Assembly: GCF_015223355.1 (NCBI RefSeq)
Contig: NZ_JADFFK010000006.1
Location: forward strand, 62,001 to 126,000
Origin: Salipiger mangrovisoli
GTDB taxonomy: Bacteria; Pseudomonadota; Alphaproteobacteria; Rhodobacterales; Rhodobacteraceae
Length of the DNA stretch: 64,000 bases
Reading direction: 5' to 3'
Every line of letters begins with the position of its first letter. Positions within the stretch are counted from its first letter, which is position 1. The notes beneath the pieces were generated by a model, which was not told the DNA's origin, made no database searches, and saw only the letters and a list, made by a program, of their open reading frames with translations. The position numbers and the translations under genes are program-made. Below are positions 44,046-52,100 of this stretch, piece after piece.

Positions 44046-44999
44046 ATGTCCCAGCATGTCGCCATCAATATCAAGACCCAGGCCTATCACAGCATGCTCG
44101 GCGCGCATTACACGCTCCACGACTGCACCGCGGGATACACGCATCTGACCGATGAGGAACGCGCGGCGACCCGCGTGTTGGTCACCGCCGGTTTCCGGGG
44201 GGCGACAGGGGCCGAGATGGACGAGCTGCCGAACCTCGCGCTGATCTGTTGCGTCGGCACCGGCTACGAAGGGATTGACGTGCAGGCGGCCCTCGCGCGG
44301 GGGATCCGGGTGTCGCATGGTGCCGGGGTGAACGCCGGGGCCGTGGCGGACCATGCCATGGCGCTGCTGCTCTCGGCGGTGCGGGCCATCCCGCATCAGG
44401 ACCGGCTGACGCGCTCGGGGGCCTGGAACTATACCGAAACGCCGCGGCCGCTGGTCTCGCGCAAGAAGATGGGCATCTTCGGCATGGGCGGCATCGGTGC
44501 GGCGCTGGCACGTCGGGCCGCGGCCTTCGACATCGAGGTGAGCTACCACAGCCGCACGCCGAAGACCGATCTGCCCTACGCCTATGTGGCTTCGCTGCGC
44601 GAGCTGGCCGAAGCATCGGACTATCTGGTCGCCTGCGTGCCGGGCGGGCCTTCGACGCAGCACGCGGTGAATGCCGAGGTGCTCGAGGCGCTGGGGCCGA
44701 AGGGGTATTTCTTCAACGTCGGGCGCGGATCGGTGGTCGATACGGCGGCCCTGATCGCGGCGCTGCAATCGGGCACGATCAAGGGCGCGGGACTCGATGT
44801 CTTCGAGACGGAGCCGGACGTGCCCGCCGAGCTTTGCGCGCTCGAGAACGTGGTGCTGACACCACACATGGCCGGCAATGCCCCCGAGGTGCAGGAGATG
44901 GCCGCCGATCTGATCCGCGAGAACATCACCGCCTTCAACGAGGGGCGTGCGCTGGTGAGCCCGGTGCCCGAGATGAGGGCGCTGACCCCGGCCATCTAG
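44046..44999 (+). CDS. D-isomer specific 2-hydroxyacid dehydrogenase (glyoxylate/hydroxypyruvate reductase-like)
   Basis: This 317-residue enzyme reduces a 2-oxoacid such as glyoxylate or hydroxypyruvate. It has the Rossmann motif GIFGMGGIGAALARR. The catalytic Arg is in NVGRGSVVD, the Glu in LDVFETEPD and the His in LTPHMAGN. After the second strand it reads YHSRTPK, not Asp, which favours NADP(H). The start at 44046 follows GGAG. It lies convergent to pcaQ, 13 bases apart. The physiological substrate is not known. Confidence 0.85.
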   Translation: MSQHVAINIKTQAYHSMLGAHYTLHDCTAGYTHLTDEERAATRVLVTAGFRGATGAEMDELPNLALICCVGTGYEGIDVQAALARGIRVSHGAGVNAGAVADHAMALLLSAVRAIPHQDRLTRSGAWNYTETPRPLVSRKKMGIFGMGGIGAALARRAAAFDIEVSYHSRTPKTDLPYAYVASLRELAEASDYLVACVPGGPSTQHAVNAEVLEALGPKGYFFNVGRGSVVDTAALIAALQSGTIKGAGLDVFETEPDVPAELCALENVVLTPHMAGNAPEVQEMAADLIRENITAFNEGRALVSPVPEMRALTPAI

Positions 45000-45012
45000 C
45001 GGCGCGACCGGT

Positions 45013-45936
45013 TCAGCCGCCCTGTGCCGGGTGCTGCGCGGCCACCGCGACCAGCTCGTCGACCAATCCAAGAAGCAGCGCGTCGGGCAAGGTCCCGTCG
45101 CGCAGCGAGATCCCGACCGGCCCGCCGAGCAACTCGTTGCTCACCGGCAGAACCGCCAGCTCGCCGCTGTCGAGTTCGGCGCGCACCACGCCTGCGCTGA
45201 TGAACCAGATCGTGTCGGACTGCACCACGACCCTGCGCCCGAACGCGTGGGAAACATTCTCATACGCGGGAATCGGCTCGCCAAGCCCCAGCGATTGCAG
45301 AAAGGCCCGCACAGATCCCGAGATCACCGCCCCTGCGGGTGGCAGCATCAGCGGGTAGCGCAGCAGCTCGGCAGGGTCCCAGTCGCGGCCGTCCAGCGGG
45401 TGGCCGGGGCGGATCACCGGCACCACGCGCTCCCAGTAGAGCTGGCGGAAACTGAGCCCCTCGCCGGTGCCGGTGGCGGGCATTCGGCCGACCACCAGGT
45501 CGAGCGCGCCTTCGCGCAATTGCGAGAGCAAAAGCCAGTTCGGTCCGGTCGAGACCCGCAGCGTGCAATCGGGGTGAAGGGCCCGGAAGCGCGCGGCGGC
45601 GTCCGGGAAAAGCCCGGTGGCGGCGGTCGGCAGCACGCCCACGGCGAGCTTTCTCTGGCGCTGCGGCAGGTCGCGCAGAAGCCGCTGCCCGCGCTCGAGG
45701 TCGGCCAGCGCGGTGCCGGCGTATTGCTGAAAGATCTTGCCCGCCTGTGTCAGCGCCAGCCGCCGTCCGCTGCGGTCGAATAGCTGCGCTCCGAGGATGT
45801 CCTCGAGCTCCTTGATGGTCTTGGAGGCGGCGGGCTGGCTGACATGCAGTGCCTCGGCGGCGGAGCTGAGGCTGCCGAGGCGGGCGGTCTCGAGGAAGCA
45901 GCGCAAGTGCCTCATGCGCAGGTGCGGGTGGAGCAT
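45013..45936 (-). CDS. pcaQ: LysR-family activator of the pca operon
   Basis: The 307-residue LysR protein has an N-terminal winged helix (MRHLRCFLETARLGSLSSAAEALHVSQPAASK, about 8-40) and a periplasmic-binding-like effector domain. PcaQ activates pcaDCHGB in rhizobia and roseobacters in response to carboxymuconate. Divergent position to pcaD and a PcaQ-box-like repeat at its start codon support the assignment. Length and the VSQPAASKTIKELE region fit PcaQ. Confidence 0.88.
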   Translation of the reverse strand: MLHPHLRMRHLRCFLETARLGSLSSAAEALHVSQPAASKTIKELEDILGAQLFDRSGRRLALTQAGKIFQQYAGTALADLERGQRLLRDLPQRQRKLAVGVLPTAATGLFPDAAARFRALHPDCTLRVSTGPNWLLLSQLREGALDLVVGRMPATGTGEGLSFRQLYWERVVPVIRPGHPLDGRDWDPAELLRYPLMLPPAGAVISGSVRAFLQSLGLGEPIPAYENVSHAFGRRVVVQSDTIWFISAGVVRAELDSGELAVLPVSNELLGGPVGISLRDGTLPDALLLGLVDELVAVAAQHPAQGG

Positions 45937-45938
45937 TC

Positions 45939-45954
45939 ATAACCTCGGAGTTAT
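45939..45954. promoter_or_regulatory. PcaQ-box-like inverted repeat
   Basis: ATAACCTCGGAGTTAT is a perfect ATAAC-N6-GTTAT inverted repeat, matching the ATAACC-N4-GGTTAT type described for PcaQ in rhizobia. It starts two bases upstream of the pcaQ start codon and 74 bases upstream of the pcaD start. It would serve activation of pcaD and autoregulation of pcaQ. Confidence 0.7.
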
Positions 45955-46027
45955 GGGTCATGCCTCTACTTATATTTTCCAATCGAGGTTTGCCATGGCA
46001 GAAGAACCCCGAGACCGAGGAGACATC

Positions 46028-46810
46028 ATGCAGACAGTTACCGTAGACGGCGTCAGCCTGCACATCCGCGATGACGGCCCGAAGGAGGGCCGCGCGCTGA
46101 TGCTGGCCAATTCGCTGGGCACCGACCTGCGGGTCTGGGACGCGCTCATTCCGCTGCTGCCCGAGGGGCTGCGCGTGGTGCGTTTCGACAAGCGCGGGCA
46201 CGGGTTGTCGGATGCGCCCGAGGCGCCCTATGCGATGGAAACGCTGGTGGCCGATGCCGAGGCGATCTGCGAGGCGCTCGCGATGAGGGACATCACCTTC
46301 GTCGGCCTGTCGATCGGCGGGCTGATCGGGCAGGGGCTGGCGGCGAAGCGGCCGCATCTCGTACGTGCGCTGGTGCTGATGGACACTGCCGCGAAGATCG
46401 GCACGCCCGAGATGTGGCAGACCCGGATCGACGGCATCCGCGCGGGTGGCGTCGGCGCGCTGGCGGACGCGATCCTCGAGCGCTGGTTCACGCCGGGCTT
46501 CCGCGAGAGCGATCCGCAGTTCGCCGCGTGGAAGAACATGCTCGTGCGCACGCCGGTCGAGGGCTACGTCGGCTGCTGCGCCGCGATCGCCGGGGCGGAT
46601 CTGACCGAGAGCACCCGCGCGCTGACGCTGCCGGTGCTGGCCATGGCCGGGGCCGAGGATGGCTCGACCCCGCCCGAGCTGGTGCGCGGCACCGCCGGGC
46701 TCTGCGGCGCAGACTTCGCGCTGATCGAGGGCGCGGGGCACATCCCCTGCGTCGAGCAGCCCGTGGCGACCGCCCGGCTCATCACCGATTTTCTGGAAAG
46801 GACCGCCTGA
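46028..46810 (+). CDS. pcaD: 3-oxoadipate enol-lactonase
   Basis: This 260-residue alpha/beta hydrolase opens 3-oxoadipate enol-lactone to 3-oxoadipate. LANSLGTDLRVWD is the family N-terminal signature. The nucleophile elbow is VGLSIGGLIGQG, and the catalytic His is in GAGHIPCVEQP. Translation from 46028 follows GAGGAG; the frame upstream was excluded because it reads through the pcaQ operator. It is the first gene of pcaDCHGB and its stop abuts the pcaC start. Confidence 0.92.
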   Translation: MQTVTVDGVSLHIRDDGPKEGRALMLANSLGTDLRVWDALIPLLPEGLRVVRFDKRGHGLSDAPEAPYAMETLVADAEAICEALAMRDITFVGLSIGGLIGQGLAAKRPHLVRALVLMDTAAKIGTPEMWQTRIDGIRAGGVGALADAILERWFTPGFRESDPQFAAWKNMLVRTPVEGYVGCCAAIAGADLTESTRALTLPVLAMAGAEDGSTPPELVRGTAGLCGADFALIEGAGHIPCVEQPVATARLITDFLERTA

Positions 46811-47194
46811 ATGGACGAGCTTTACGAACAGGGCATGAAGACGCGCCGATCGGTGCTGGGCGATGCCCATGTCGACCGCGCCGAGGCCGCCAAGACCGCC
46901 TTTGACGAGCCCTTTCAGACGCTGATCACCCGCAGCGCCTGGGGCACGGTCTGGGCCTCGGACGCGATCAGCCAGCGCGAGCGCTCGATGCTGACGCTGG
47001 CGTTGCTGGCGGCGACCGGCAACTTCGAGGAGATCCCGATGCACATCCGCGCCACCGCGCGCACCGGGGCCAGCAAGCAGGACGTGCTGGAGGCCTTCCA
47101 GCACGTGGCGATCTATGCCGGTGTGCCGCGCGCCAACCACGCGCTGAAACTCGCCAAGGCGACCTATGCCGAAATGGAGGCGGCAGCCGAATGA
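46811..47194 (+). CDS. pcaC: 4-carboxymuconolactone decarboxylase
   Basis: The 127-residue AhpD-like protein converts 4-carboxymuconolactone to 3-oxoadipate enol-lactone. It carries WGTVWASDAISQRERSMLTLALLAA and HIRATARTGASKQDVLEAFQHVAIYAGVPRAN, the conserved family core. It starts directly after the pcaD stop and overlaps the pcaH start by four bases. Confidence 0.93.
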   Translation: MDELYEQGMKTRRSVLGDAHVDRAEAAKTAFDEPFQTLITRSAWGTVWASDAISQRERSMLTLALLAATGNFEEIPMHIRATARTGASKQDVLEAFQHVAIYAGVPRANHALKLAKATYAEMEAAAE

Positions 47195-47934
47195 GCAATT
47201 TCGTGACCACAGAGAAGGGCCCGCTGATCCCGCGCAACCGCGATGCGCATCCGGTCGCCTACGATCCCGGCTACAAGACCAGCGTCAGCCGCTCGCCGAA
47301 CCTGCCGCTGCTGTCGATGGAAAGCTCGCCCTCGGAAGAGACCGGCCCGACCTTTGGTCACGGCAAGCTCGGCGCGCTCGACAACAACCTGATCCTGAAC
47401 TGGACCAAGGGCGCGGCCCCGGCCGTGGGCGAGCGCATCCTGATGCACGGCCGCGTGCTCGACGAGAACGCGCGTCCGGTGCCGAACACGCTGCTCGAGA
47501 TCTGGCAGGCCAACGCGGGGGGGCGTTACCGTCACAAGAAGGACACCTACCTCGCCCCGCTCGACCCGAACTTCGGCGGCTGCGGCCGCACGCTGACGGA
47601 TGAGAACGGCTACTACCAGTTCCTGACCGTGCGCCCCGGTGCCTACCCGTGGCCGAACCGCGGCAACGACTGGCGTCCGATGCACATCCACATCTCGGTC
47701 TACGGTCACAGCTTTGGCCAGCGCCTGATCACCCAGATGTATTTCGAGGGCGATCCGCTGATCAACCACTGCCCGATCGCCGCGACGATCAAGAACCGCG
47801 CCCAGCTCGATGCGCTGGTCGCCCCGCTCGACCTGGCGCACTCGCGCCCGCTCGACTACCTCGCCTACAAGTTCGACATCGTGCTGCGCGGCCGTCGCCA
47901 GTCGATGTTCGAGAACAAGCTGGAGGGCATGTGA
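47191..47934 (+). CDS. pcaH: Protocatechuate 3,4-dioxygenase beta subunit
   Basis: The 247-residue subunit carries the catalytic non-haem Fe(III). Tyr and His ligands are seen in PGAYPWPN and RPMHIHISVYG, and GGRYRHKKDTY matches the region of the other Tyr. It forms an (alpha-beta) intradiol dioxygenase with PcaG that opens protocatechuate to 3-carboxy-cis,cis-muconate. The start overlaps pcaC by ATGA. Confidence 0.95.
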   Translation: MSNFVTTEKGPLIPRNRDAHPVAYDPGYKTSVSRSPNLPLLSMESSPSEETGPTFGHGKLGALDNNLILNWTKGAAPAVGERILMHGRVLDENARPVPNTLLEIWQANAGGRYRHKKDTYLAPLDPNFGGCGRTLTDENGYYQFLTVRPGAYPWPNRGNDWRPMHIHISVYGHSFGQRLITQMYFEGDPLINHCPIAATIKNRAQLDALVAPLDLAHSRPLDYLAYKFDIVLRGRRQSMFENKLEGM

Positions 47935-47936
47935 TC

Positions 47937-48536
47937 ATGGTGCAGAAACTCGACACCCTCGTGGAAACCGCCTCGCAGACCGCCGGGCCCTATGTCCACA
48001 TCGGGCTGATGCCCACCTACGCGGGCAACGCAGGTTACTATGACCAGGAGATCGGCGTGAGCCCGATCGAGGACGGCTGCGAGGGCGAGATCATCGAGAT
48101 CACCGGTTCGGTCTACGACGGCACCGGCTGGGCGATGCGTGACGCGCTGATCGAGAGCTGGCAGCCCGACGCCAAGGGCGTGTTCCCCGGGCAGGAGGGC
48201 GCGGATCCCAAGGTCTCCGGCCATTGCCGCTTTGCCGCCGATGCGGAAACCGGCGAGTTCACCCTGCGCACGGTCAAGCCGGGCAAGGTGAAGGGCCGGG
48301 GCGGCGTGGTCAGCGCGCCGCATATCTCGCTCTGGGTCGTCGCACGGGGCATCAACATCGGGCTGCAGACGCGCATCTACTTCGAGGACGAGGACAACGC
48401 CTCGGATCCGCTGCTGGCGCGCATCGAGCAGCGCCCGCGCGTCGATACGCTGATCGCCAGGAAGACCGGCGAGGGCAAGTACCGCTTCGACATCCGCCTG
48501 CAGGGCGAGGGCGAGACGGTCTTCCTCGACATCTGA
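47937..48536 (+). CDS. pcaG: Protocatechuate 3,4-dioxygenase alpha subunit
   Basis: The 199-residue subunit pairs with PcaH. It has the shared intradiol fold (ETASQTAGPYVHIGLMP, APHISLWVVARGINIGLQTRIYF) but lacks the HxH iron motif, as usual for alpha subunits. It starts two bases after pcaH; a GTG two codons earlier is possible. A hairpin follows the stop before pcaB. Confidence 0.94.
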   Translation: MVQKLDTLVETASQTAGPYVHIGLMPTYAGNAGYYDQEIGVSPIEDGCEGEIIEITGSVYDGTGWAMRDALIESWQPDAKGVFPGQEGADPKVSGHCRFAADAETGEFTLRTVKPGKVKGRGGVVSAPHISLWVVARGINIGLQTRIYFEDEDNASDPLLARIEQRPRVDTLIARKTGEGKYRFDIRLQGEGETVFLDI

Positions 48537-48564
48537 GGCGGGTCTCGTAAGAAAAGGGAAACGG

Positions 48565-48587
48565 GGGCGACCGTAAGGTCGCCCTTT
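48565..48587 (+). terminator. Hairpin between pcaG and pcaB (attenuator-like)
   Basis: GGGCGACC-GTAA-GGTCGCCC followed by TTT lies 28 bases after pcaG and 25 before pcaB. The T-tract is short, so partial termination or message stabilisation that lowers pcaB expression is more likely than a full stop. Confidence 0.5.
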
Positions 48588-48612
48588 CGGCATGCAAGAG
48601 GGACGGAGCAAC

Positions 48613-49677
48613 ATGAGCGCGAGCGTTTTCGATCACCCCTGGCTGGGCGGGCTGTTCGGCGATCCGGAGATGGCGGAGATCTGGTCGGCCGAGCGGCAGA
48701 TGGCGCATATGCTCGCCTTCGAAGCGGCCTGGAGCCGGGCGCTCGGGGCCTGCGGCCGGGTGGATGCCGAGATCGCCGAGGCGGCGGCAGCTGCAATTGC
48801 CGCGGCCAGGATCGATCTCGGGGACATCCGCGCGGGCATGGCGCAGGACGGCGTGCCGGTGCCTCGGCTGGTCAAGCAGCTTCAGGCCATCGTTGGTCCG
48901 GAAGCGGTGGCAGCCGTGCACAAGGGCGCAACCTCGCAGGACGTGGTGGACAGCGCCTTGGTGCTGACACTGAAAGAGACGACGGGTCTGCTGGCATTTC
49001 GGATCACCGAGCTCGAATCCGCGCTGATCGATCTGGACGCGCGGCAGGGCGAGGCACCGCTGATGGGCCGCACGCGGATGCAGGCGGCGACCGAGATCAC
49101 CGTTTCGGACCGGCTGCGGCCCTGGCACCAGCCGCTGGCGGCGCACCTGGAACGCCTGGCGGAGATCGCGCGCCACGTCGAGCGGGTGCAGGTTGGCGGT
49201 GCCTCGGGAGACCGCAAGGCGCTTGGCGCCGACGCGCAGGAGATCACCGACCAAGTGGCAGAGTCGCTTGGCCTTGCCAGCACCGGCAGCGCCTGGCACG
49301 CCAAGCGCGATGCAGTGGCGGAATACGCCGGTCTGCTGTCGCTGATCACCGGGACGCTCGGCAAGATCGGGCAGGACATCTGCCTCATGGCGCAGCAGGG
49401 TCTCGACGAGATCAAGCTCTCGGGCGGCGGCGGGTCGTCCGCCATGCCGCACAAGCAGAACCCGGTGGGCGCCGAGCTGCTGGTCACGCTGGCACGGTTC
49501 AACGCTGTGCAGCTTTCGGGCATGCACCAGGCGCTGATCCACGAGCAGGAACGCTCGGGCGCGGCCTGGGCGCTGGAATGGATGCTTCTGCCACAGATGG
49601 CGCAGGCGACGGCGCGGGCGCTCTCGACGGCGCAGGGGCTTGTCGGCAACATCGCCCGCATCGGTGCGCCGGGCTGA
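48613..49677 (+). CDS. pcaB: 3-carboxy-cis,cis-muconate cycloisomerase
   Basis: This 354-residue member of the fumarase/aspartase superfamily lactonises 3-carboxymuconate. The signature loop is SGGGGSSAMPHKQNP, and HKGATSQDVVDSALV is the substrate-binding TSQD region. It is shorter than the 400-450 residue PcaB of pseudomonads but typical for roseobacters. The start at 48613 follows GGACGGAG. Last gene of the pca operon; pcaIJ and pcaF are not in the window. Confidence 0.92.
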   Translation: MSASVFDHPWLGGLFGDPEMAEIWSAERQMAHMLAFEAAWSRALGACGRVDAEIAEAAAAAIAAARIDLGDIRAGMAQDGVPVPRLVKQLQAIVGPEAVAAVHKGATSQDVVDSALVLTLKETTGLLAFRITELESALIDLDARQGEAPLMGRTRMQAATEITVSDRLRPWHQPLAAHLERLAEIARHVERVQVGGASGDRKALGADAQEITDQVAESLGLASTGSAWHAKRDAVAEYAGLLSLITGTLGKIGQDICLMAQQGLDEIKLSGGGGSSAMPHKQNPVGAELLVTLARFNAVQLSGMHQALIHEQERSGAAWALEWMLLPQMAQATARALSTAQGLVGNIARIGAPG

Positions 49678-49697
49678 GTGGCGGGCGTGCCGGTCCT

Positions 49698-49744
49698 CCT
49701 GTAACTGGGGTGCGAGCAGTTCGCCCTCCAGACCCAGTTACAGG
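49698..49744 (+). promoter_or_regulatory. Large inverted repeat covering the ribosome binding site of the M20 peptidase gene
   Basis: A perfect 12-base inverted repeat, CCTGTAACTGGG (49698-49709) and CCCAGTTACAGG (49733-49744), encloses 23 bases. The right arm includes the AGGA that would serve as Shine-Dalgarno sequence for the ATG at 49753. It could be an operator or an RNA hairpin that limits translation, or the 3' end of the pca message. Confidence 0.5.
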
Positions 49745-49752
49745 ACCCTTCC

Positions 49753-50964
49753 ATGACCCAAGACGTCGCCCGGATTATCGCTTCGGACCGTTTCAAGCGC
49801 GCGCAGGAGGACCTGGCGCAGGGCCATGACCGCTTCGTGGGCGAGATCATCGAGCTGACCGAGATCCCGGCGCCGCCCTTCAAGGAAGAGGTTCGCGCCG
49901 CTGCCTATGCCGAGAAATTCCGCGCGCTGGGGCTGGAAGAGGTCGAGCGCGACGGCATCGGAAACGTGCTTGGCCTGCGCCGCGGGCGCGGCAACGGGCA
50001 GGTCATCGTCGTCGCGGCGCATCTGGACACGGTCTTCCCCGAGGGGACCGATGTGACCGTGCGCCGTGAGGGCTCCAAGCTCTTCGCGCCGGGCGTCGGC
50101 GATGACACGCGCGGGCTGGCGGCGCTGCTCGCCTTCATCCGGGCGCTGGATGCGGCGGGGATCGAGACCGAGCAGGACATCCTTTTCGTCGGCGACGTGG
50201 GCGAGGAGGGCAAGGGCGACCTGCGCGGCATCCGCCACCTCTTCGAAGAGGGCGGCTACCGCGAGAAGATCGCGGGCTTCTTCACCATCGACGGGCTGGA
50301 GGTCGGCGAAATCACCACGGGCGCGGTCGGATCGCTGCGCTACCGGGTGAGCTTCCGCGGGCCGGGCGGGCATTCGCTGAATGCCTTCGGCACGGTCAAC
50401 CCGGCCTATGCGCTGGGGTCTCTCATGGCAGGCATGGCGCGGATCGAGGTGCCGGCGGAGCCGCGCACGACCTTCTGCGCTTCGGTCATCGGCGGCGGCA
50501 GCTCGATCAACGCCATCCCCGAGGAGGTCTGGCTTGAGGTTGATCTGCGCTCGGAGGATGCGGGCGAATTGGCGAAGCTGGATGCCGCGTTGCACGGGCT
50601 GGTCGAGGACGCCGTGGCTGCCGAGAACGCCCGCGGCGATACGGCCAATGGCGCGGTCCGAGCCGAGATCACACGCATCGGCAACCGCCCGGCGGGGCGG
50701 ACCGCGACCGAGAGCCCCATCGTGCAGGCGGCCTTCGCGGCGCTTCCGGCCTTCGGCTTCACGCCCTCGACAGCAAGCAGTTCGACCGATGCCAACATTC
50801 CCATGAGCCTTGGCGTGCCGGCGATCTGCCTCGGCTCCGGCGGCACCGGCGGGCGGGCGCACAGCCTCGAGGAATGGATCGACGTTGAGCCGGAGCTTTC
50901 GTTGCGCGGGCTCTATGCCGGGCTGGCGACGATCCTCGGGACGGTGGGGATGGTCGAGGGCTGA
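49753..50964 (+). CDS. M20-family metallopeptidase (peptidase T/ArgE-like)
   Basis: The 403-residue enzyme has the M20 dizinc site: His in VVAAHLDTVFP, bridging Asp in GVGDDTRG, catalytic Glu-Glu in GDVGEEGKGD, Asp in FTIDGLEV and C-terminal His in GGRAHSLEEWID. A dimerisation/lid domain lies about 195-305. It should hydrolyse a small peptide or N-acyl amino acid; the substrate is unknown. It stands alone between pcaB and the convergent idonate dehydrogenase gene. Confidence 0.85.
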   Translation: MTQDVARIIASDRFKRAQEDLAQGHDRFVGEIIELTEIPAPPFKEEVRAAAYAEKFRALGLEEVERDGIGNVLGLRRGRGNGQVIVVAAHLDTVFPEGTDVTVRREGSKLFAPGVGDDTRGLAALLAFIRALDAAGIETEQDILFVGDVGEEGKGDLRGIRHLFEEGGYREKIAGFFTIDGLEVGEITTGAVGSLRYRVSFRGPGGHSLNAFGTVNPAYALGSLMAGMARIEVPAEPRTTFCASVIGGGSSINAIPEEVWLEVDLRSEDAGELAKLDAALHGLVEDAVAAENARGDTANGAVRAEITRIGNRPAGRTATESPIVQAAFAALPAFGFTPSTASSSTDANIPMSLGVPAICLGSGGTGGRAHSLEEWIDVEPELSLRGLYAGLATILGTVGMVEG

Positions 50965-50985
50965 GGCGCAGGTCTCATACATAAA

Positions 50986-51016
50986 AAGGACCGCGCCGGT
51001 GGGCGACGCGGTCCTT
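50986..51016. terminator. Intrinsic terminator, strongest on the minus strand
   Basis: A ten-base stem AAGGACCGCG/CGCGGTCCTT encloses 11 bases. On the minus strand it is followed by TTTAT, giving a T-tract of five with the stem end, which fits termination of the idnD-like gene. It also lies 22 bases past the peptidase stop, so it may serve both. Confidence 0.8.
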
Positions 51017-51037
51017 GCAGGGGGCAGGGGAGGTAGG

Positions 51038-52090
51038 TCAGCCGAAGGTCAGCTGCACCTTCACTGCCTTGCCCCGATCCATTGCCAGCTCGACGGCCTT
51101 CTGGGCGTCATCCACCGGCATCGAATGGGTGACGATCGGCGCGAGGTTCATCGAACGCGAATTGATCAGCTCGACCGACTGGCCGAACTCGGCGTCGAAA
51201 CGGTGCGTGCCGCAGAGGTTGATCTCCTTCGAGACCAGCATGTTGAAGGGCACCGGCGTGTCGCCCATCACGCCGACCTGCACGATGGTGCCGAGCGGGC
51301 GGGTGCAGGCGATGGCCGAGCGGATCGCGGGACCGGCGGCGGAGCATTCGAAGCAAAGGTCGAACTGACCCTTCTCGGCCTCGTATTCAGCAAGCTCTGC
51401 GCCGTTGGTGGCGACATTGATCGTACGGGTGGCGCCGACCTGCTTCGCGACTTCCAGCGTTGCGTCCTGCAGGTCGGTGACGACGATCTCCGAAGCGCCG
51501 TGATGCTTGGCCAGCGCCACGCAGAGCGCGCCGATCGGGCCGGCCCCGGTGACGAGGACGCGCTTGCCGGTCAGCGGACCCGCGACCTGCACCGCGCGGG
51601 TCACGGCGCGGCAGCAGACGGCGAGCGGCTCGGCCAGCGCGGCCTCGGCCATCGGCACGCCCTCGGCGATCTTGTAGCACTGGCCCGCCCCGATCGCGAC
51701 GCGGTCACGGAAGAAGCCCTGCTCGTGCGGCAGGAACATCGCCGAGCCCTTGAAGCGCATGGTCATGCAGTGCTGGTGATCCCCCGCGGTGCAGAACTTG
51801 CAGGTGCCGCAGGGGTGCGAGGGGTTCACCGCCACCACGTCGCCCTCGGCAACGCCGGTCACGCCCGCGCCGACCGCCACCACGGTGCCCGCCGCCTCGT
51901 GGCCGATGATGATCGGCTCGCGGACGCGGATCGTGCCGATGCCGCCGTCGGCGTAGTAGTGGATGTCCGAGCCGCAGATGCCGCCCGCGCCGATCGCGAC
52001 CACGACCTCTCCCGCCGCGGCGGTGGGCTCTTCGATGGTCTCGACGCGCAGGTCTTTCTGTCCGTGCAGCCGTGCGATGCGGTTGGTCAT
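51038..52090 (-). CDS. idnD: L-idonate 5-dehydrogenase-like zinc alcohol dehydrogenase
   Basis: This 350-residue MDR enzyme oxidises a sugar acid or polyol, probably L-idonate to 5-ketogluconate. Catalytic zinc ligands lie in GGICGSDIHYY and IIGHEAAG. Four structural cysteines are in HPCGTCKFCTAGDHQHC. The NAD site is VTGAGPIGALCVALAK. It follows the TRAP dctM gene by ten bases, so uptake and oxidation are co-expressed. Other aldonates or L-gulonate are possible substrates. Confidence 0.8.
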   Translation of the reverse strand: MTNRIARLHGQKDLRVETIEEPTAAAGEVVVAIGAGGICGSDIHYYADGGIGTIRVREPIIIGHEAAGTVVAVGAGVTGVAEGDVVAVNPSHPCGTCKFCTAGDHQHCMTMRFKGSAMFLPHEQGFFRDRVAIGAGQCYKIAEGVPMAEAALAEPLAVCCRAVTRAVQVAGPLTGKRVLVTGAGPIGALCVALAKHHGASEIVVTDLQDATLEVAKQVGATRTINVATNGAELAEYEAEKGQFDLCFECSAAGPAIRSAIACTRPLGTIVQVGVMGDTPVPFNMLVSKEINLCGTHRFDAEFGQSVELINSRSMNLAPIVTHSMPVDDAQKAVELAMDRGKAVKVQLTFG

Positions 52091-52100
52091 GGGTCTGGTC

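Noticed and set aside
45260-47140. Minus-strand frame of 626 codons across the pca genes
   Set aside because: It is antisense to pcaD and pcaC; its C-terminal part is pcaQ read in a wrong frame.
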